The notes beneath the pieces were generated by a model. That model was not told the origin of the DNA. It saw only the letters and a program-made list of their open reading frames with translations, and did not search any database. Below, one piece after another: positions 39,650-51,956 of a stretch of DNA of 64,000 nucleotides. The stretch's first letter is position 1, and each line of letters begins with the position of its first letter. The stretch covers positions 7,420,357 through 7,484,356 of the forward strand of contig NC_061789.1 in NCBI RefSeq assembly GCF_022458985.1, written 5' to 3'. The DNA is from Mugil cephalus. Its lineage: Eukaryota; Chordata; Actinopteri; Mugiliformes; Mugilidae. Both the position numbers and the translations under genes were made by a program.

Positions 39650-40690
39650 CAGGGACCGGCCTGGGACCTGCCTCAACAGCGCCCCCTACCACCCACTACC
39701 GCACCTCACTGCGCATGCCCGGTGAAGGTTACAGGAAGGAATGCAGAGGAACCGGCGTGGGGGATGGTAGCGGTAGCTAAACACAATACAGTGGAGGGAA
39801 AATACAGAAATATGATTAAATAGCGGGTTTATTCGTATAAAAAACATCGAAATAAGGCCAAGAAACCAAAATACCACGTACAGGTTGAGGGGGTGGTTTG
39901 TCCCTCAGGCCATAAGACTCTACAATGCTGCGAGGAACCAACTGGACTGTGATTGTATATATAGTTCTATTATTATTATTATCTGCCTGACGCTGATCTG
40001 TATTTTGATCTATAAAATGGCAGAAATTAAAAATAAACAGACAATTTGCTATCATATAAAATACAAGACAACAAGAACATTTCAGCTCACGATGATTCAA
40101 TTAGGTCAAGTTGTTGTGTCATTTCCTTATTTTGTTAGTTAAATTATTATTTATTTCAGTGCAAAAGTCTACAAAAATATAATTTAACTGCCTTTATATC
40201 AGTAAGTAAATACTCAAAAATCAACCGCAGCTGAAAAATTGTCTATTTTTATCCTAAAGTAAACTATAAAATGGCAGAAATTAGTAAAATAAATAAATAA
40301 ATAACTGAGAGAAACCGCACATGATGTGGTTTCATTGTGCATGTGTTGATTGTGACTGATCTGCCCGACACTTCCCGGAATAATTGATCTGTCTTTTGAT
40401 ATAGAACCAAAAAAATAAGAACACACGAAAGGCTACAACCACTCTTGTTGTTGTTTTAGTATATTTTTTAGCATATATGCACGATTAGTAAGCTAGTTAG
40501 CGTAGAATGTCAAGGGCTCTTTGACCCTGGCTCTGTGGGGTTTCTGATCGGCTTATGGTCAGATCACGACTATGTCGCTGTCTTTAAGCTGTAGTGTACA
40601 CAATCCTGTGCTGGGGAGCTCTTCATGGCATGCTGCTAGAAAGGAAACAACCAGAAGTCAAAGTTTGGTTTCAGTAAAAGGAGGGGAGAC
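39650..40690. other. Intergenic region between smarca4 and the sulfotransferase gene (divergent)
   Basis: About 1 kb between divergently transcribed genes, so it holds both 5' flanks. It contains an ATT microsatellite near 39966 and an imperfect direct duplication, with CTATAAAATGGCAGAAATTA near 40010 and 40262. The 39885-40030 part resembles a worn LINE 3' region. No ORF was recognised. Confidence 0.5.
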
Positions 40691-42188
40691 ATGACCCTCC
40701 ACTCTTTGGTCACCCTGGTTTGGAGGCACCGTGCGAGAGGACTCGTAGGGATCTTAAGCATCATCTTTCTGCTCATACTCATAGGTACTTACTTGGTGCA
40801 GCATTTAAGGTAGGTAATAGGATTTCTTTTTTGACTTATGTCTGTAGGAATGAGAACTCTGAGCACCGATGGTGAATTAATTAATGTAAACGTGGTTTGT
40901 TTTCTTTTCAAAGTGCTAATAATTTGCAGAAAGGTTGGCGTAAGTTGCCAATGATGGAAACACCTAATGCCCTGTACCCAGACCACGATGGAAGAAGTGA
41001 CTCTCGGTCCTCGGAGGTGCAGTCGAAAAAGGATTCCCATCTTTATAAAGTTCTGAAGAAGAGGAAACACACGCCTCCTGTAGTTTTCCTAAAAACACAC
41101 AAGACAGGAAGCAGCACCGTCCAAAACCTGCTGTTCCGCAAAGGGGAGATGGACCGAGCTACGTTTGCGTTCCCCCATCACACCTTCCAGTTCAGCTATC
41201 CGGATAAGTATGGCAGCTGAAATCTCTACGATGGCTCCGCTTTTCAGTGGTTTTAATGTTGTTGTCGCTGTATTCAACATTTCGCTCTGTTTTCAGATTC
41301 AGGGAAGATTTTGTGGAGCAGTTACCCGAAGGCTCCACTCACTTCGACATACTTTGTAGCCACATGCGCCTCAACGTGGAGCCGCTGAAACGGCTGATGC
41401 CACGCAACGCCATCTACATCACGATCATACGTGAACCCGTGGGGACATTTGAGTCCGTTTTCTCTTCTTATGCCTCAACCGTTCCTGCTTTCGTCTTAGC
41501 CAAGGAGGCAGCGGTGAACGGATCAGCACTGTCAGCGTTCCTGGAGTCACCGGAGTCGTTCTGGGACCCTACAGAGCCTGGTAACAGCCTTGGAAATAAC
41601 CCCGTGAGCTTTGATTTAGGTCTTGACACCCAGCTGTGGAACTTCTCCTGGCAGGCCGACGTAACTCTTCTCAAAGAGACCTTCCAGCTGGTCATGATTG
41701 CGGAGCACTTTGACGAGTCTCTGGTCCTCCTGGCAGACCTTTTAAACCTAAAACTTAAGGATCTTTCCTATGTCCGGCACAACGCTCGTTCCACTAAGGA
41801 TGTCGCCCCACTGGACAACACAATGAAGGCCAAAATACGAGCCTGGAACAGTCAGGACGCGCTGCTCTACGACATGTTCCTCAAGTTGTTCTGGGAGAAG
41901 GCGGGGCAGTACGGGCTGGAGAGGCTGAGCAGAAACGTGGCTCTGCTGAGGGCATCCACTAAGAGAATCAGGCAGAAATGTGTGGCCAGGAAAGAGGCAC
42001 CCTCTGAGGAAGTGGACAGCTTTACAAGACCCTGGCGGACGGATTCAGTCACTATCTTGGGTTATCGCATACAGAAGAATCTGACCAAGCAGGAGCAAAG
42101 ATTCTGCATGCGGCTGGTGCTGCCTGAACATCAGTACCATCAACATCTGTATCTCCAGCAGTACGGCCGGGCCATGAGGACTGTGTGA
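40691..42188 (+). CDS. Galactose-3-O-sulfotransferase family protein (complete, 3 coding exons)
   Basis: Type II Golgi enzyme that transfers sulfate from PAPS to the 3-hydroxyl of galactose on glycolipids or glycans (family knowledge). Exons: 40691-40809, 40914-41207, 41297-42188, giving 434 residues (human GAL3ST1 423). A short cytoplasmic stretch is followed by a signal anchor (about residues 19-39, LVGILSIIFLLILIGTYLV). The PAPS 5'-phosphosulfate loop is VVFLKTHKTGSSTVQNLLFR. The 3'-phosphate-binding region includes AIYITIIREPVGTFESVFSS. Downstream are LVMIAEHFDESLVLLADLL and WNSQDALLYDMFLKLFW, both family hallmarks. The donor at 40809 was chosen over an earlier GT because only it keeps frame. 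It is the only plus-strand gene here and converges on atg4d. Whether it is gal3st1, 2, 3 or 4 cannot be settled by eye, so no symbol is given. Confidence 0.92.
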
Positions 42189-42781
42189 AATTTATTATTA
42201 TTTTTTTTTTTTAAAAAAGCTGAAACAAGAGGAACTGGACTTTGATGGAGTACCATTCATATAGATTGGAAAACGAAAACAGGATCAAAACAGTTTCCTC
42301 CATCTACGAAAGTATCTGATTGTTAACAGACCGTTAGGGATGCGAGTTTTAGGTGGACGGCACCCACAGATGTTCCTATTTAAACCCAAACTCCCTGACA
42401 GTCTTGTGCAACTGAGAACTTGGATGAAACGTCCTCGAAAAACTCCATTTAACCCTTGTGTCTTTAGGAAATACCATCACCTAGTTGACTGGAAACCTTT
42501 ACAAACATCAAGAAAGTAGATGCTTTAGTTTCTGGTGTTGCTGGACTTGCTTGAGTTTTTTTCTGACTGATATTCTTGGTTTATATTTGGAAATATTTGT
42601 TGGTGGTGCCAACTTGAAACTCACATGTGCAGGGACCAGGTTCAACCAGATACTCACCTGTAATTGCTCAAATTACCCTGGGGTTGTTTTTTTAGTGGCT
42701 CTCTAAGGACCCATCAACAGCCAAGGGTTTTTACACATTGACTCTGGAGAGTGTGCGTTCATTAATGGGGTGACTGGTTAA

Positions 42782-42787
42782 AATAAA
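42782..42787 (+). terminator. Polyadenylation signal of the sulfotransferase gene
   Basis: First AATAAA after the stop codon at 42188, giving a 3' UTR of about 0.6 kb. Confidence 0.6.
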
Positions 42788-42854
42788 TATCCTTAAGAAA
42801 GTTGAGACAAGTCCAGTTACCTTTGTTACATTATGATTGTGTTAGTCTCCCTTG

Positions 42855-43230
42855 TACTTCAAGACTCATCAAAGAATGGACATGGTCCTTCTGGTCCTCC
42901 TGTGGTGTCTGGTAACAGTGTGGGTTGAAGGTTGGGGCCTCTGTGGATCAGGCTTGTTCCAGTGCATCCCACAGATACTTGATCAGTTTGGGATCTAATG
43001 AATTTTGAGGCCAGGTCAACACCTTATGCTGTTTTTTTAGTTGTTCCTGAACCATTTTTCTGTGTCTGTGTCAGGCTACATTCTGCTGGGGATGGCTGCT
43101 GCCATCAAAGAGTGTCATTGCTGTGTGGTGGTGGTGCCTGGTCTGGTCTAGGTGGATGCTACATGTCTAAGTAACATCCACACGAATGAATACCAAGTCT
43201 AGAGGTTTCCTAGCAGAACACTGAATAATC
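42855..43230. mobile_element. Interspersed teleost repeat (Tc1-derived type) fragment
   Basis: Contains, in order, CCCACAGATACTTGATCAGT, GAGGCCAGGTCAACACCTTA, TTGTTCCTGAACCATTTTTC and AAGTAACATCCACACGAATG. These match, with divergence, a common fish repeat family whose fuller copies include an antisense Tc1-like transposase region. It lies in the convergent spacer between the sulfotransferase gene and atg4d. Identification is by remembered family resemblance. Confidence 0.6.
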
Positions 43231-43550
43231 ACAAGAGGGTCAATGTTATTCTCTTCTACTGTTACATCCTAGCATCCTAACAAGCGAAAGTTTGCTGAAA
43301 AAAACTAAAGAAGAGACAGAAATATTTTTGTTTGACATGTTTTCTAATAAAAAAACAAAACAATGCTAAATGGGAATTAAAGGATGAACAAAGTCAGTAC
43401 ATCATGACATTGCATTATTTAATCCCTCCTTCACCACTACACCCAACTCCTCTTAATGCCGTGGCTAAACATTAGGAATGCAGCAGTCAAGCAGTCTTCA
43501 CCGCATTAACTTTGTTTTTAATTGGTTTTGACAATGAAATTCCTAAACTG

Positions 43551-43556
43551 TTTATT
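43551..43556 (-). terminator. Likely atg4d polyadenylation signal
   Basis: Minus-strand AATAAA about 0.6 kb past the atg4d stop. It appears to be the first canonical signal. The 3' UTR (43530-44160) contains AT-rich sequence only. Confidence 0.45.
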
Positions 43557-44160
43557 TAGATAAAAGACTGTAAAACCAGTCCAGCCGATGAGAGTATACA
43601 CATATATATAAACATATATATCCCAATGCATTATTCCAGTTCATTTGACAAGCATTTAACTTTTAATAAGTTTTTCCTTTTCCCCCCAGAAAGGGCAACC
43701 TCTTTTTCTGTTCCTCATGTGTGAGTCACATGTTCGCCAGAATCAAATTTTCTAATCCATTCAAAGTGCGGCACTACTTGTCACATGACACCGAACAATG
43801 GGAGGCTGTGTGTCTCGTTTTAACTCACGCCTAATGTTTTTCCTCTGGGTGAAACGACTAATTAACTCTGAAAATTACTCTTCATGGTTCTTTGATTTCC
43901 TTCAACTAAATCACACCGATATAAGGAGTCTTCTCTTAAAACATATAAAAATAGAAATATGAGCAAAACTCTAATTCTAATAATCAAACAGTGTAATTAC
44001 AAATACCTGATCACTTCATAAAAAAAAAACCCTATAAATATACCGTCCAGCTTACTGTCCGTAGATCTTGACAACCTTGTTTGCTATTATGCTCAGCAGT
44101 AGTTTCCCAGAAATGTAAATGTCACAGTCTTCAATCGAGATACATTTGACGTTCTTTAGT

Positions 44161-47100
44161 TCATATCAGAACGAACTCCTCCATGCTGTCGCTAGTGTCG
44201 GCTCTTCTCAGTTCGTCCTTCCTCTGTAAAAATGTGGTGGTGTTATTGGGGCGACCGATTCCCTGGTCCTCTTGACTTCCTCCTTCAGAAAATATAAACA
44301 TTGGGTACGTCCCTGCAGAAGTGGACAGAGCCTTAGAGAGACAGGGAGAAGACAAACTGCCATAAGATTGGGTGCAAAATATATAATGAAAGCAAAAGCA
44401 GCAGCATTTTTTTTACAGGTTACAGGTTCTATGAACGTTGAGCCAAATAACAAGAATGGGGCCATACCTCATTAACATCCATGCATAATGATTCAAAGTC
44501 CTTTTGTCGCTTTGCATAAAATCCTATGGTGCAGCTGGGGTCCATGCGAGAGAAAGCCACTTTCCTGGGGTATTTACAGTGAAACGACTGCAAGAAAAAC
44601 ATCTCATTAGATTCTGAACCCAACCAGTGACATGTGGTCCTGTGGAGGAACTTCAGCAGTTAACACGGGGTACATGAAAAAGACTGAGGGCAGCTCAAAC
44701 TTCATTTAATTTAACAGAAATTGATTAAATTGAATCACTAAATAAGTAGACATCCACATACTGAATCACTTGAAAAAGATGCATTGCAACAGAGAGAGCA
44801 TGACAACAACGTAGCACGAAAACTAGCGAGTTAGCTAAAAGTAAAGGCTAAATGGCTGAAACAGCTTGAAGCATAAACGTGTTAAAGTAATGTGTTGCTT
44901 TAAAAGTAATGAATAAGGGCTGAAATATCAAGAACAGTGAAGTCTGAATAGGAACATAATGTATAACCGGTTACTATAGCTAAAGGTAGCTTAATGTGTA
45001 AAACAGTTAGCTAAAAAATAATGTATAAATTGCTGTAAAGGTTAGAACTAGACCAATAAATATTGGCCAACTAGTCAGCTAGACGTAGAAATGATTTCAA
45101 TGTAAAAATGTATAAATTAGTGTAATGGTTAGCTTAATGTCGCGCATAGAAAGGAAAATGTTAGCTAGTTGGCTAAAAGTGGTTTAAATGGCAGAATAGT
45201 CTAGATAGTTAACACTGCTGTGGTCGACAACATCGTTCAGATTAACACAACTTCAACATGACCGGCGAAAGTATTTTAAGAGCTGAGTTTATAGAACCGT
45301 GCGGTTACTTCAGGAAACCGCTCTTTCAAGTGACTTTCATGTAACAGCCGTCACACGAGGAGATATCAAACACACCACATACCTCCAGGGGAAAGTTTTT
45401 CTTTGTTACGTCCACTGTGGGCTGACAGTAGTGAGGGTCCAAGTACAGCAAATGTTCATCTTTTTCAAAGCCAGAGGAAGAGAAAAAAAAAATGGAAACG
45501 GGGGCGACATCAACGAGATGCAAAACAATCACAAGCTGCGCTGCACCTACCCTGGAAGCCGACGAAGAACAAAGAGTGCTTGGGTTTGCCGCCAATTATT
45601 CCGATGCAGCACGGCAACTTCAAGAGACTCTGTGGGGGAGGGAGGGCGGATTTGATTTTAATTATTTTTTTATTTTTTTTTACTAATTCAGTAACACTCA
45701 GCAGGAATTTGAGACCACAGTCAAACTCATAGAGGAACTGTGCAACTGCACTGCATGTGGGAAAAAAGAAACGTGTGAAAACTCTTTGTAAGCCCATTAT
45801 AACACCCCTGTGAGTTAATGCACGTAGTTTGAATACTTTGATGCAGGTGATGTAGGCGGGATTGAGATCTTGTCCTCCGAGTCGCACAGGAACCAGGATG
45901 ATGACAGACTTCCAGGGGCAGGGGGGAGGCTGTTCGCACAACTTCTTCACGTCCTGCAAGTAGACTAAGGACGTAGAAGAATTAAAGGTTTAAGTAATTC
46001 TCTAACAACGATTTCATAAGAAGCCATATTTCCCTTTGCCCCTTTAACTGCGTGATACAACGTTTAGCCACGTAGCTTCACACGTTTAGCGAGGTTTAAT
46101 GAAAGAAAATACTCACTGGTGCAATCTTGTGCAACATACACAACTAGATCGGGAACGTCCGCTGAAGATGCCACAGCTTTCCTGAAAAAAAGAAAAGAAA
46201 AAAGAAGGTTTAAGGCGCTGTTAGAGTTCTGCAGGATCTAGATGCACCTAGATTTTTGTTTTCACTTCCACTTCTTCCACTTCTTGCGCATAGTTACATT
46301 TCTGGGGAGGTCTCACCGGAGGATATGTGCGGCAGTGGACGGGCCATACCAGTCCCCGGCCTTCTTCCCTGAGCTTCTGCCCAAATCCACAAGCTTGTGA
46401 ATGCCGAAAGGTGCGCTCGGGTGGTCGGCAAACCAGGACACCATCCTAGTGTGTGTGGCCTCGAAGGGTCTTTCCAGGCGTGAACCCAGGCTGAGTTTGC
46501 GACCTCGCTTATTTGCGCTTTCATGCGGATTCCATTCAGACTCTTCGCTGACTGCGGAGGGAAGCAGGTCCATGTCATCTTTGACCGCACGGTGGCTCGC
46601 GGACCAAGTCCAGTCTGAAAAAGACACAAAGAGGTTCTTTTCATCTCAGATAAAAGCCCAAAGAGGCTGAAGCGTGTGAAGCGACTCAGTCCAGTTTCAT
46701 TTGTCTAAAATTAAGCTATAGAGAAATGACTTCACTTTAACCATCTGTGTTTTGTTTACAGAAAAGTCCCTGCTTTGAGGCGAGTACTTTCCAAAAGAGC
46801 AAGGACTGTAAGGGTGGGGTGTGCACAGTGACTGAACAATGGTTAAGACGAAAGCCAGAATCTGACTTTCTGACATCTGTTTTACCACATAAACAACTTG
46901 AATTATGCCACACGATGCATAATTTAAGGTCTCACATTGTCCTCGGTTTAACAACTTAATGTAAATCTCACATGTCCCCAGAATTGGTCCAACAAGCCTC
47001 GACTTAAAAATGCCACACAGATCGCTCACTCATTCATGCCTTTGTTCCCGCGACTTTCAGACTGCAGCTTTGATTGCAAATCACTTTAAAGTAGTTGGCC

Positions 47101-48520
47101 ACGCCCCTTTTTGGAGGAGATTTGTCTCTTTTCACAAGAGAGCAAAAACCATGAAACAAAACCAATATGGCTTTTAATACAAAACTACAAAGTTCAGTCT
47201 CACACATTAGAAAGAGGTGGTTATGGGGGTTTTGTGTCGTATGGTTGTGTGGTGTGTTTTGTGTGGACCCCAGGAAGAATAGCTATGGCCTTGGCCAAAG
47301 CTAATGGAGATTCAGAAAAATGATAAATGATAAATCAACTTTTGAAATTGTAATGACTTCAAATATAATTTTAACCACTGAGAGAGCAAAGAAACAAATG
47401 TGTGGTATTTTCTCATATTTTGTGGGTATCAGACGTGTATTTATGTTGGAAAAATAATTAAAAAGTTGCATAATATGTCCAACTAAACGAAATAACGTGC
47501 AGTGACCACATTAGCGTTAGCGTATGCTAATTTACAGACATTTTTCAAGTATTTTCCACATAAAGAGAATTTCGCTTTAGTAGAGTTATACTGGTTATGC
47601 CAAATAAATAAGTCAGAAATGAAGTCTAAAGAAGTAGAGGTAGAAAAAAGCTACTAATGCTAACTAGCTTAGATTAGCTTGCCTTTGGATAGTCTATTAC
47701 ATGAACAAAGACAAATAGAAAATTATCCTTAAGAGGCAAAACAATTCAGATTTTACAGCTTAGTTTCTAATCAGAACACACTGGTTGCATCGTATCATGA
47801 TGTATAAGTATTTGGCCTTATTAACTGATGTCTGTTCAGTCACTCACTGGACTATTTAAGTCGCACTGCGGTGTGTCTGTGTGTGTCGTCACCTGGTGGC
47901 ATCAGGTGCAGCATCAGCCCTCGTGCCAGCAACATCTGGCTCGTGCGCAGAACGCAGCCCCAACCGCTGTCTGTGGTCAGAGAGCAGCCACCCAGCTGAG
48001 GGAAACCCCGTCGGTAGGTCAACCACAGGAGAGACGCGAAGCTGCGACGGAAACTCTCTCTGTCCCCTGACACGGTTACAGGTTCATTTAAAATGCCACT
48101 CACACAGAACAGATCATTTCTTAAAACGTGAAGGCCTCACCTTCATTCTTGAGCTCATAAGACTTTCCAAACATGATCAGAGAAGAGCTCTTGCTGAACT
48201 TGGATTTCTGCTTCAAGGGCCAGCCTGGTACATTAAACACAAAGTAAACTGGTTCACAGCACAAAGGGAGCATCTGCTTTGTAACTAAAGAATACAGTTT
48301 CAAGGCCAGAAAGATAAAACTAACCGTATTTCACGCTGTTCCACGCCGAGACCAGCCTGGATTTGAGTTTGCCTCGGTCTTCTGTCTCCAGATCCTCCAC
48401 GCTCACTTCTTCTCGGCCCTGAGGTCGAGCAGATTCAGGGGAGAGGAAGAGCCAGTCATCCATGAGGTCAGCGGTCCCAGCCTGACCGTCACAGCGGCCG
48501 GAGGAGGGGCTAGGATTCAT
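44161..48520 (-). CDS. atg4d: atg4d, cysteine protease ATG4D of autophagy (complete, 10 coding exons)
   Basis: ATG4 proteases trim and delipidate ATG8/LC3/GABARAP proteins during autophagy (established). Exons on the minus strand: 48325-48520, 48141-48224, 47893-48066, 46317-46614, 46117-46181, 45837-45964, 45551-45629, 45383-45459, 44468-44587, 44161-44331, giving 463 residues (human ATG4D 474). The catalytic cysteine is in [16 protein letters not shown] (exon 3). The Asp/His pair is in [14 protein letters not shown] (exon 8). [16 protein letters not shown] and [20 protein letters not shown] are also typical. The long N-terminal extension and the insertion in exon 4 fit the ATG4C/D branch, and the C terminus EEFVLI parallels human ATG4D EDFVFL. 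The mammalian caspase-3 site (DEVD) is not seen in the N terminus. ATG4D rather than ATG4C is favoured by that C terminus and by the 19p13.2 neighbourhood. Confidence 0.95.
44815..45200. repeat. TTAGC/GCTAA-rich island in an atg4d intron
   Basis: Repeated GAGTTAGCTAAAAGTAAAGGCTAA-type motifs (core GTTAGCTAAAA, GGTTAGCTTAATG) without strict periodicity. A second patch in another atg4d intron lies near 47500-47690. Confidence 0.5.
47255..47325 (+). mobile_element. Rex1-like LINE 3' tail in an atg4d intron
   Basis: GACCCCAGGAAGAATAGCTA, then GGCCAAAGCTAATGGAGATT, then a short ATAAATGATAAAT tail. This is the terminal signature of Rex1-type LINEs and closely matches the motif at 31049-31068. Confidence 0.6.
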
Positions 48521-49985
48521 GACCGCAAACCACGAACGAGCGGAGAGAATTGCTCCTGATCACCGCAGCAGCCTGGGGACATCAGCCGACACAGACTCAT
48601 TACGCACAGTACGCGTGACAAAAAGCAGCCGCATACAGTGAATTACGGGATGTATTCCTTCATCAAACCAATACTGCCCCTGGATTAGATAGAAACATGT
48701 GACTGCACCGTGTGACTGAAGGAATTTCGGACATGTCTTTTTAGCAGCAGCTCGAGCGGCGCCTGTTTCAAAACATCACACAGGTAGATACAGGCTAAAG
48801 GCAACACGCAGCAGCTCCACATAAAGATTCAATAAGCAGTTGCAAGAATGTGTTTATATAAGCAAAGTGAAAGTTTGAACCCGCCGCCCCATACAGGTGG
48901 CATTCTCACACACACATCCACATAAACACTCACATATCAAACATGCAAACACAACACCACAAGAAGAAAACAATGATACACAAATACAAATAACACGGAC
49001 AAAAAAGACCAGTCTGTGTTGATCACTATGGTCATAACGCCAACGTTAGAGGAAGAAAGAAAGGAAATTAAATAAATAAAAGCAAGGAGTCAGGCAAAAT
49101 GTAGGCTCTTTATATGAGATATGACCTTTGACCATGTTCTGTCATATTTATCCTTTAACCCGGGCGCTGAATAACTAATTTTTCACAGAGCCAACCCAAA
49201 CATCTCCTCTCTAATCCAGTGAACAAAGGCAGGCTGGTTCTCCTGTCCTATTTCATCTTATTATTAGTTTGTTAACACTTTTTCTTATCATTTTATGAGT
49301 ATTATATTACTGTGGACTGTACTGTTTCAGGTTATAACTACGTCTTTAGTATTATATTGTTACTTATAAAGTATCTCACACAGAACACAAAGTTAGGAAG
49401 GTGTCATAAAACCAGAACTTTATTTTTCTTGTTTCCTACCGCACCTACTCTACACACTACTCCACTCTGAAACTTTTGAGGGACCACTAAAGTTCTAGCT
49501 TTGTTATTCTTTCCTAATTTTCCCTTTTTTTGTGTGAAATACTGGATAAATGAAGGCTAATATGTTTAAAATTGTACATTCACCACACGATAATACACCA
49601 TTAAGTGTAAGTGTAATGGAAGGAAAAGAGTAATATGTTCTTCTGGAATGAGATTGAAACTAAAGTAAAAGGAAAATAGCATCTGTGCTGTATTTGTTTA
49701 AATGTACACTAAGACTAAAAATATGTGAAGTCACATCAAAGATATAATGTAACATTTAAAAAATCTCTTTAGCGTCATTTCGATATTTTACACGTAGAAA
49801 ATTCACCAATGGCAACTCACTTCCTAATCTTCCGTCACTTCTTATGGGACTTAAAATTATGAAAGTAAACAAGCTAAAACATTTTTTTTTTAATTACGGG
49901 TCAAAGAATACGAGAGAAAACGACGACACATTACAGTCCACACGTTAAATAAGAGTAAAAAACGCACACATAAATGTTATTTTAC

Positions 49986-50100
49986 CTTCATCGTAGCATC
50001 TTCTTTTATTAGAGATAATCCCTGAGTGAATTTACCGGAGATTCCCGTCCGTTCCCTTGTGCCAAGTATCTCTTTATAATCCCTCGACTCGTCGAACTGA
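49986..50100 (-). other. Putative noncoding first exon of atg4d
   Basis: A minus-strand donor (ATGAAG|GTAAAA) ends at 49986. The ATG exon has a possible acceptor (CCCCAG) just after 48572, so a spliced 5' UTR is plausible. Sequence from 48600 to 49980 would be intron; it is AT-rich with no feature recognised. Start and end are approximate. Confidence 0.35.
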
Positions 50101-50104
50101 GGGT

Positions 50105-50190
50105 GGACGAGTGAAGTTGCACTTCCTGTTTACACGGGTCACGTGTTTATGGTTTCTGTGCCGTGATTGGTCAACAGAGGACCAATAGGA
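50105..50190 (-). promoter_or_regulatory. atg4d promoter region: ETS site, CLEAR-like E-box, two CCAAT boxes
   Basis: In order away from the putative first exon: CACTTCCTG (ETS-type, about 50120-50128), GTCACGTG with the E-box core CACGTG at 50140-50145, ATTGG at 50166-50170 and CCAAT at 50182-50186. GTCACGTG(AC) is the CLEAR element bound by TFEB/TFE3, which activate autophagy genes (established). Use here is inferred. Confidence 0.45.
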
Positions 50191-50246
50191 GTGAGGCTAC
50201 TGTTTTAATGCAAGGAAGTCGAACACAAGCAGGTGTTTCTCTGCAT

Positions 50247-50252
50247 TTTATT
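50247..50252 (-). terminator. Likely mast1 polyadenylation signal
   Basis: Minus-strand AATAAA about 1.7 kb past the mast1 stop (51957). It lies only about 60 bp from the CCAAT box of the atg4d promoter. The intervening 3' UTR (50253-51956) has an AAT microsatellite near 50531-50550 and is otherwise featureless. An earlier, unrecognised end is possible. Confidence 0.45.
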
Positions 50253-51956
50253 ACTTCACTATAGGCTTTTTTTTTCTCCCCCCCATTGGTTTTTCACAAC
50301 AGTGTCTGTTAAATATGTAGCATTGTAATGGACAGTCAACAGTCAAGGGATAGCTGCTGTAAAACATAAAATAAAACAAAATAAATAAAACAGCAAAAGT
50401 ACAACTTTAGACTTATGGAAAGTCAAAACTGCACAGCCACACAGATTTGGTAGATTTTCCTGGTGTGGATGTAAAATTCAGAAAAATTCAAAATGATTCT
50501 AACTAATGTGAGTAGTAAAGCAGAATTTTAAATAATAATAATAATAATAAAAAAGTATAAATAGGACATGTAGAAATAAATAAATAAATACAAATATTTG
50601 ACAACATAAAGTGCATTTTTTCCTCACATCACACACGAAAACACTTTGTCCAAACACCGGGTTAATGACCGTTTAAACCACTACATCATAATAGATAAAA
50701 TAAAATTGATCTTGAATGGAAAGAAAAAGAAAAAAGGATGTCAGACTTCTTTGTTAAATGTACACTCATCGTTGAAGCTCAGGACTTCAGGTGTCGACCA
50801 CAGGGTGTCAGTCTAAGACGGGTTCCCAAAATGTTTTAAACACACAACACTACTACCTCAACACTAGGACGCTCTTGAGAATCTAATCTGGTTTCACTGA
50901 CACGGATGCTCAGTTTCATGGAACCGGGCACTCTTGGATTGCATATTGTTATAGTACAAAAACGACTCTACATTATCCCTAAATTAAAAACACTGGCACT
51001 TTCCTTCACACGTAACAAATACACGACAAACTGCATAAAAAGAAAAGAGTCGGTGAGAGAGCACACGCTCGAGTGTAAGTGATGCTTCTTTACCCACACT
51101 TATATGTTTGCCTAAAATGTATAATTGCACATTTAACTATGATCTTTTAAAACAGTATGTGTTTAACTGGCTTATTGCAACCTTCACCCCCCTTTTCTTC
51201 TTCTTCTCTAGAGCACAATGTAAACTTAGTAGTTGGGGACACCACCCAAAAAGAAAAAGGAAAAAGAAAAAGTGGCATCATTAGCACATTGCATATTGTC
51301 CCTGTGCAAGTTAATCTACGTCTTTTAATCCCACAGAGATTCAGCCCTTAAACAGATCTGAAACAAACCATTTGATCCGTCCGCCACCTCCAGCGTTTTC
51401 ACGTCTCTGCCCGGCCTCCGCTTCATTCGTGATATTCTTCGGGACGCTACTAAACCCCCCCTCTGTGCTCGATCCAGTTTTGATTAACTGAGGAGTGTTG
51501 TACTGAACTTAAACGATGGCACTGGAGCTGATCTGAAACGTGGCTAATGCCCCCGTCGGACGCACATTTCAAAGTTTGTGTTCAGTCGAAAAAAGTTGTT
51601 CACAGTGTTTTCTACATTAAGGTCTGCTGTATATTTTTCTTTTTTTAAATATTCTTTTTGTCTTCCATGTACAGTGTCGGACATGCATTATGTACATAAC
51701 AACACATCGTGATGGACGCACAGCACATACACAGGTCTACATTATGACACCATGTGCACACATTTTCCACCAGCAGCTGATGCATCTTTGATCTTAATCG
51801 TCTACATATTTGGTGTTTTGTTTTTTTTTCTTTTCTCGTTTTGTTGTTTCTCCTCCTGCAGGCGTTTCTGTCTTCCTCTTCGTTCGAAGTCATGATATGT
51901 CAGAGTGATGCTACGGTAAAAAGGCATTACATGGGAGAGTCTCGCTCTTCCTCGTA

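Noticed and set aside
40785-40790. Early GT donor in the first sulfotransferase exon (ATAG|GTACTT)
   Set aside because: It leaves the wrong phase for the next exon. The donor at 40809 (TTTAAG|GTAGGT) keeps frame.
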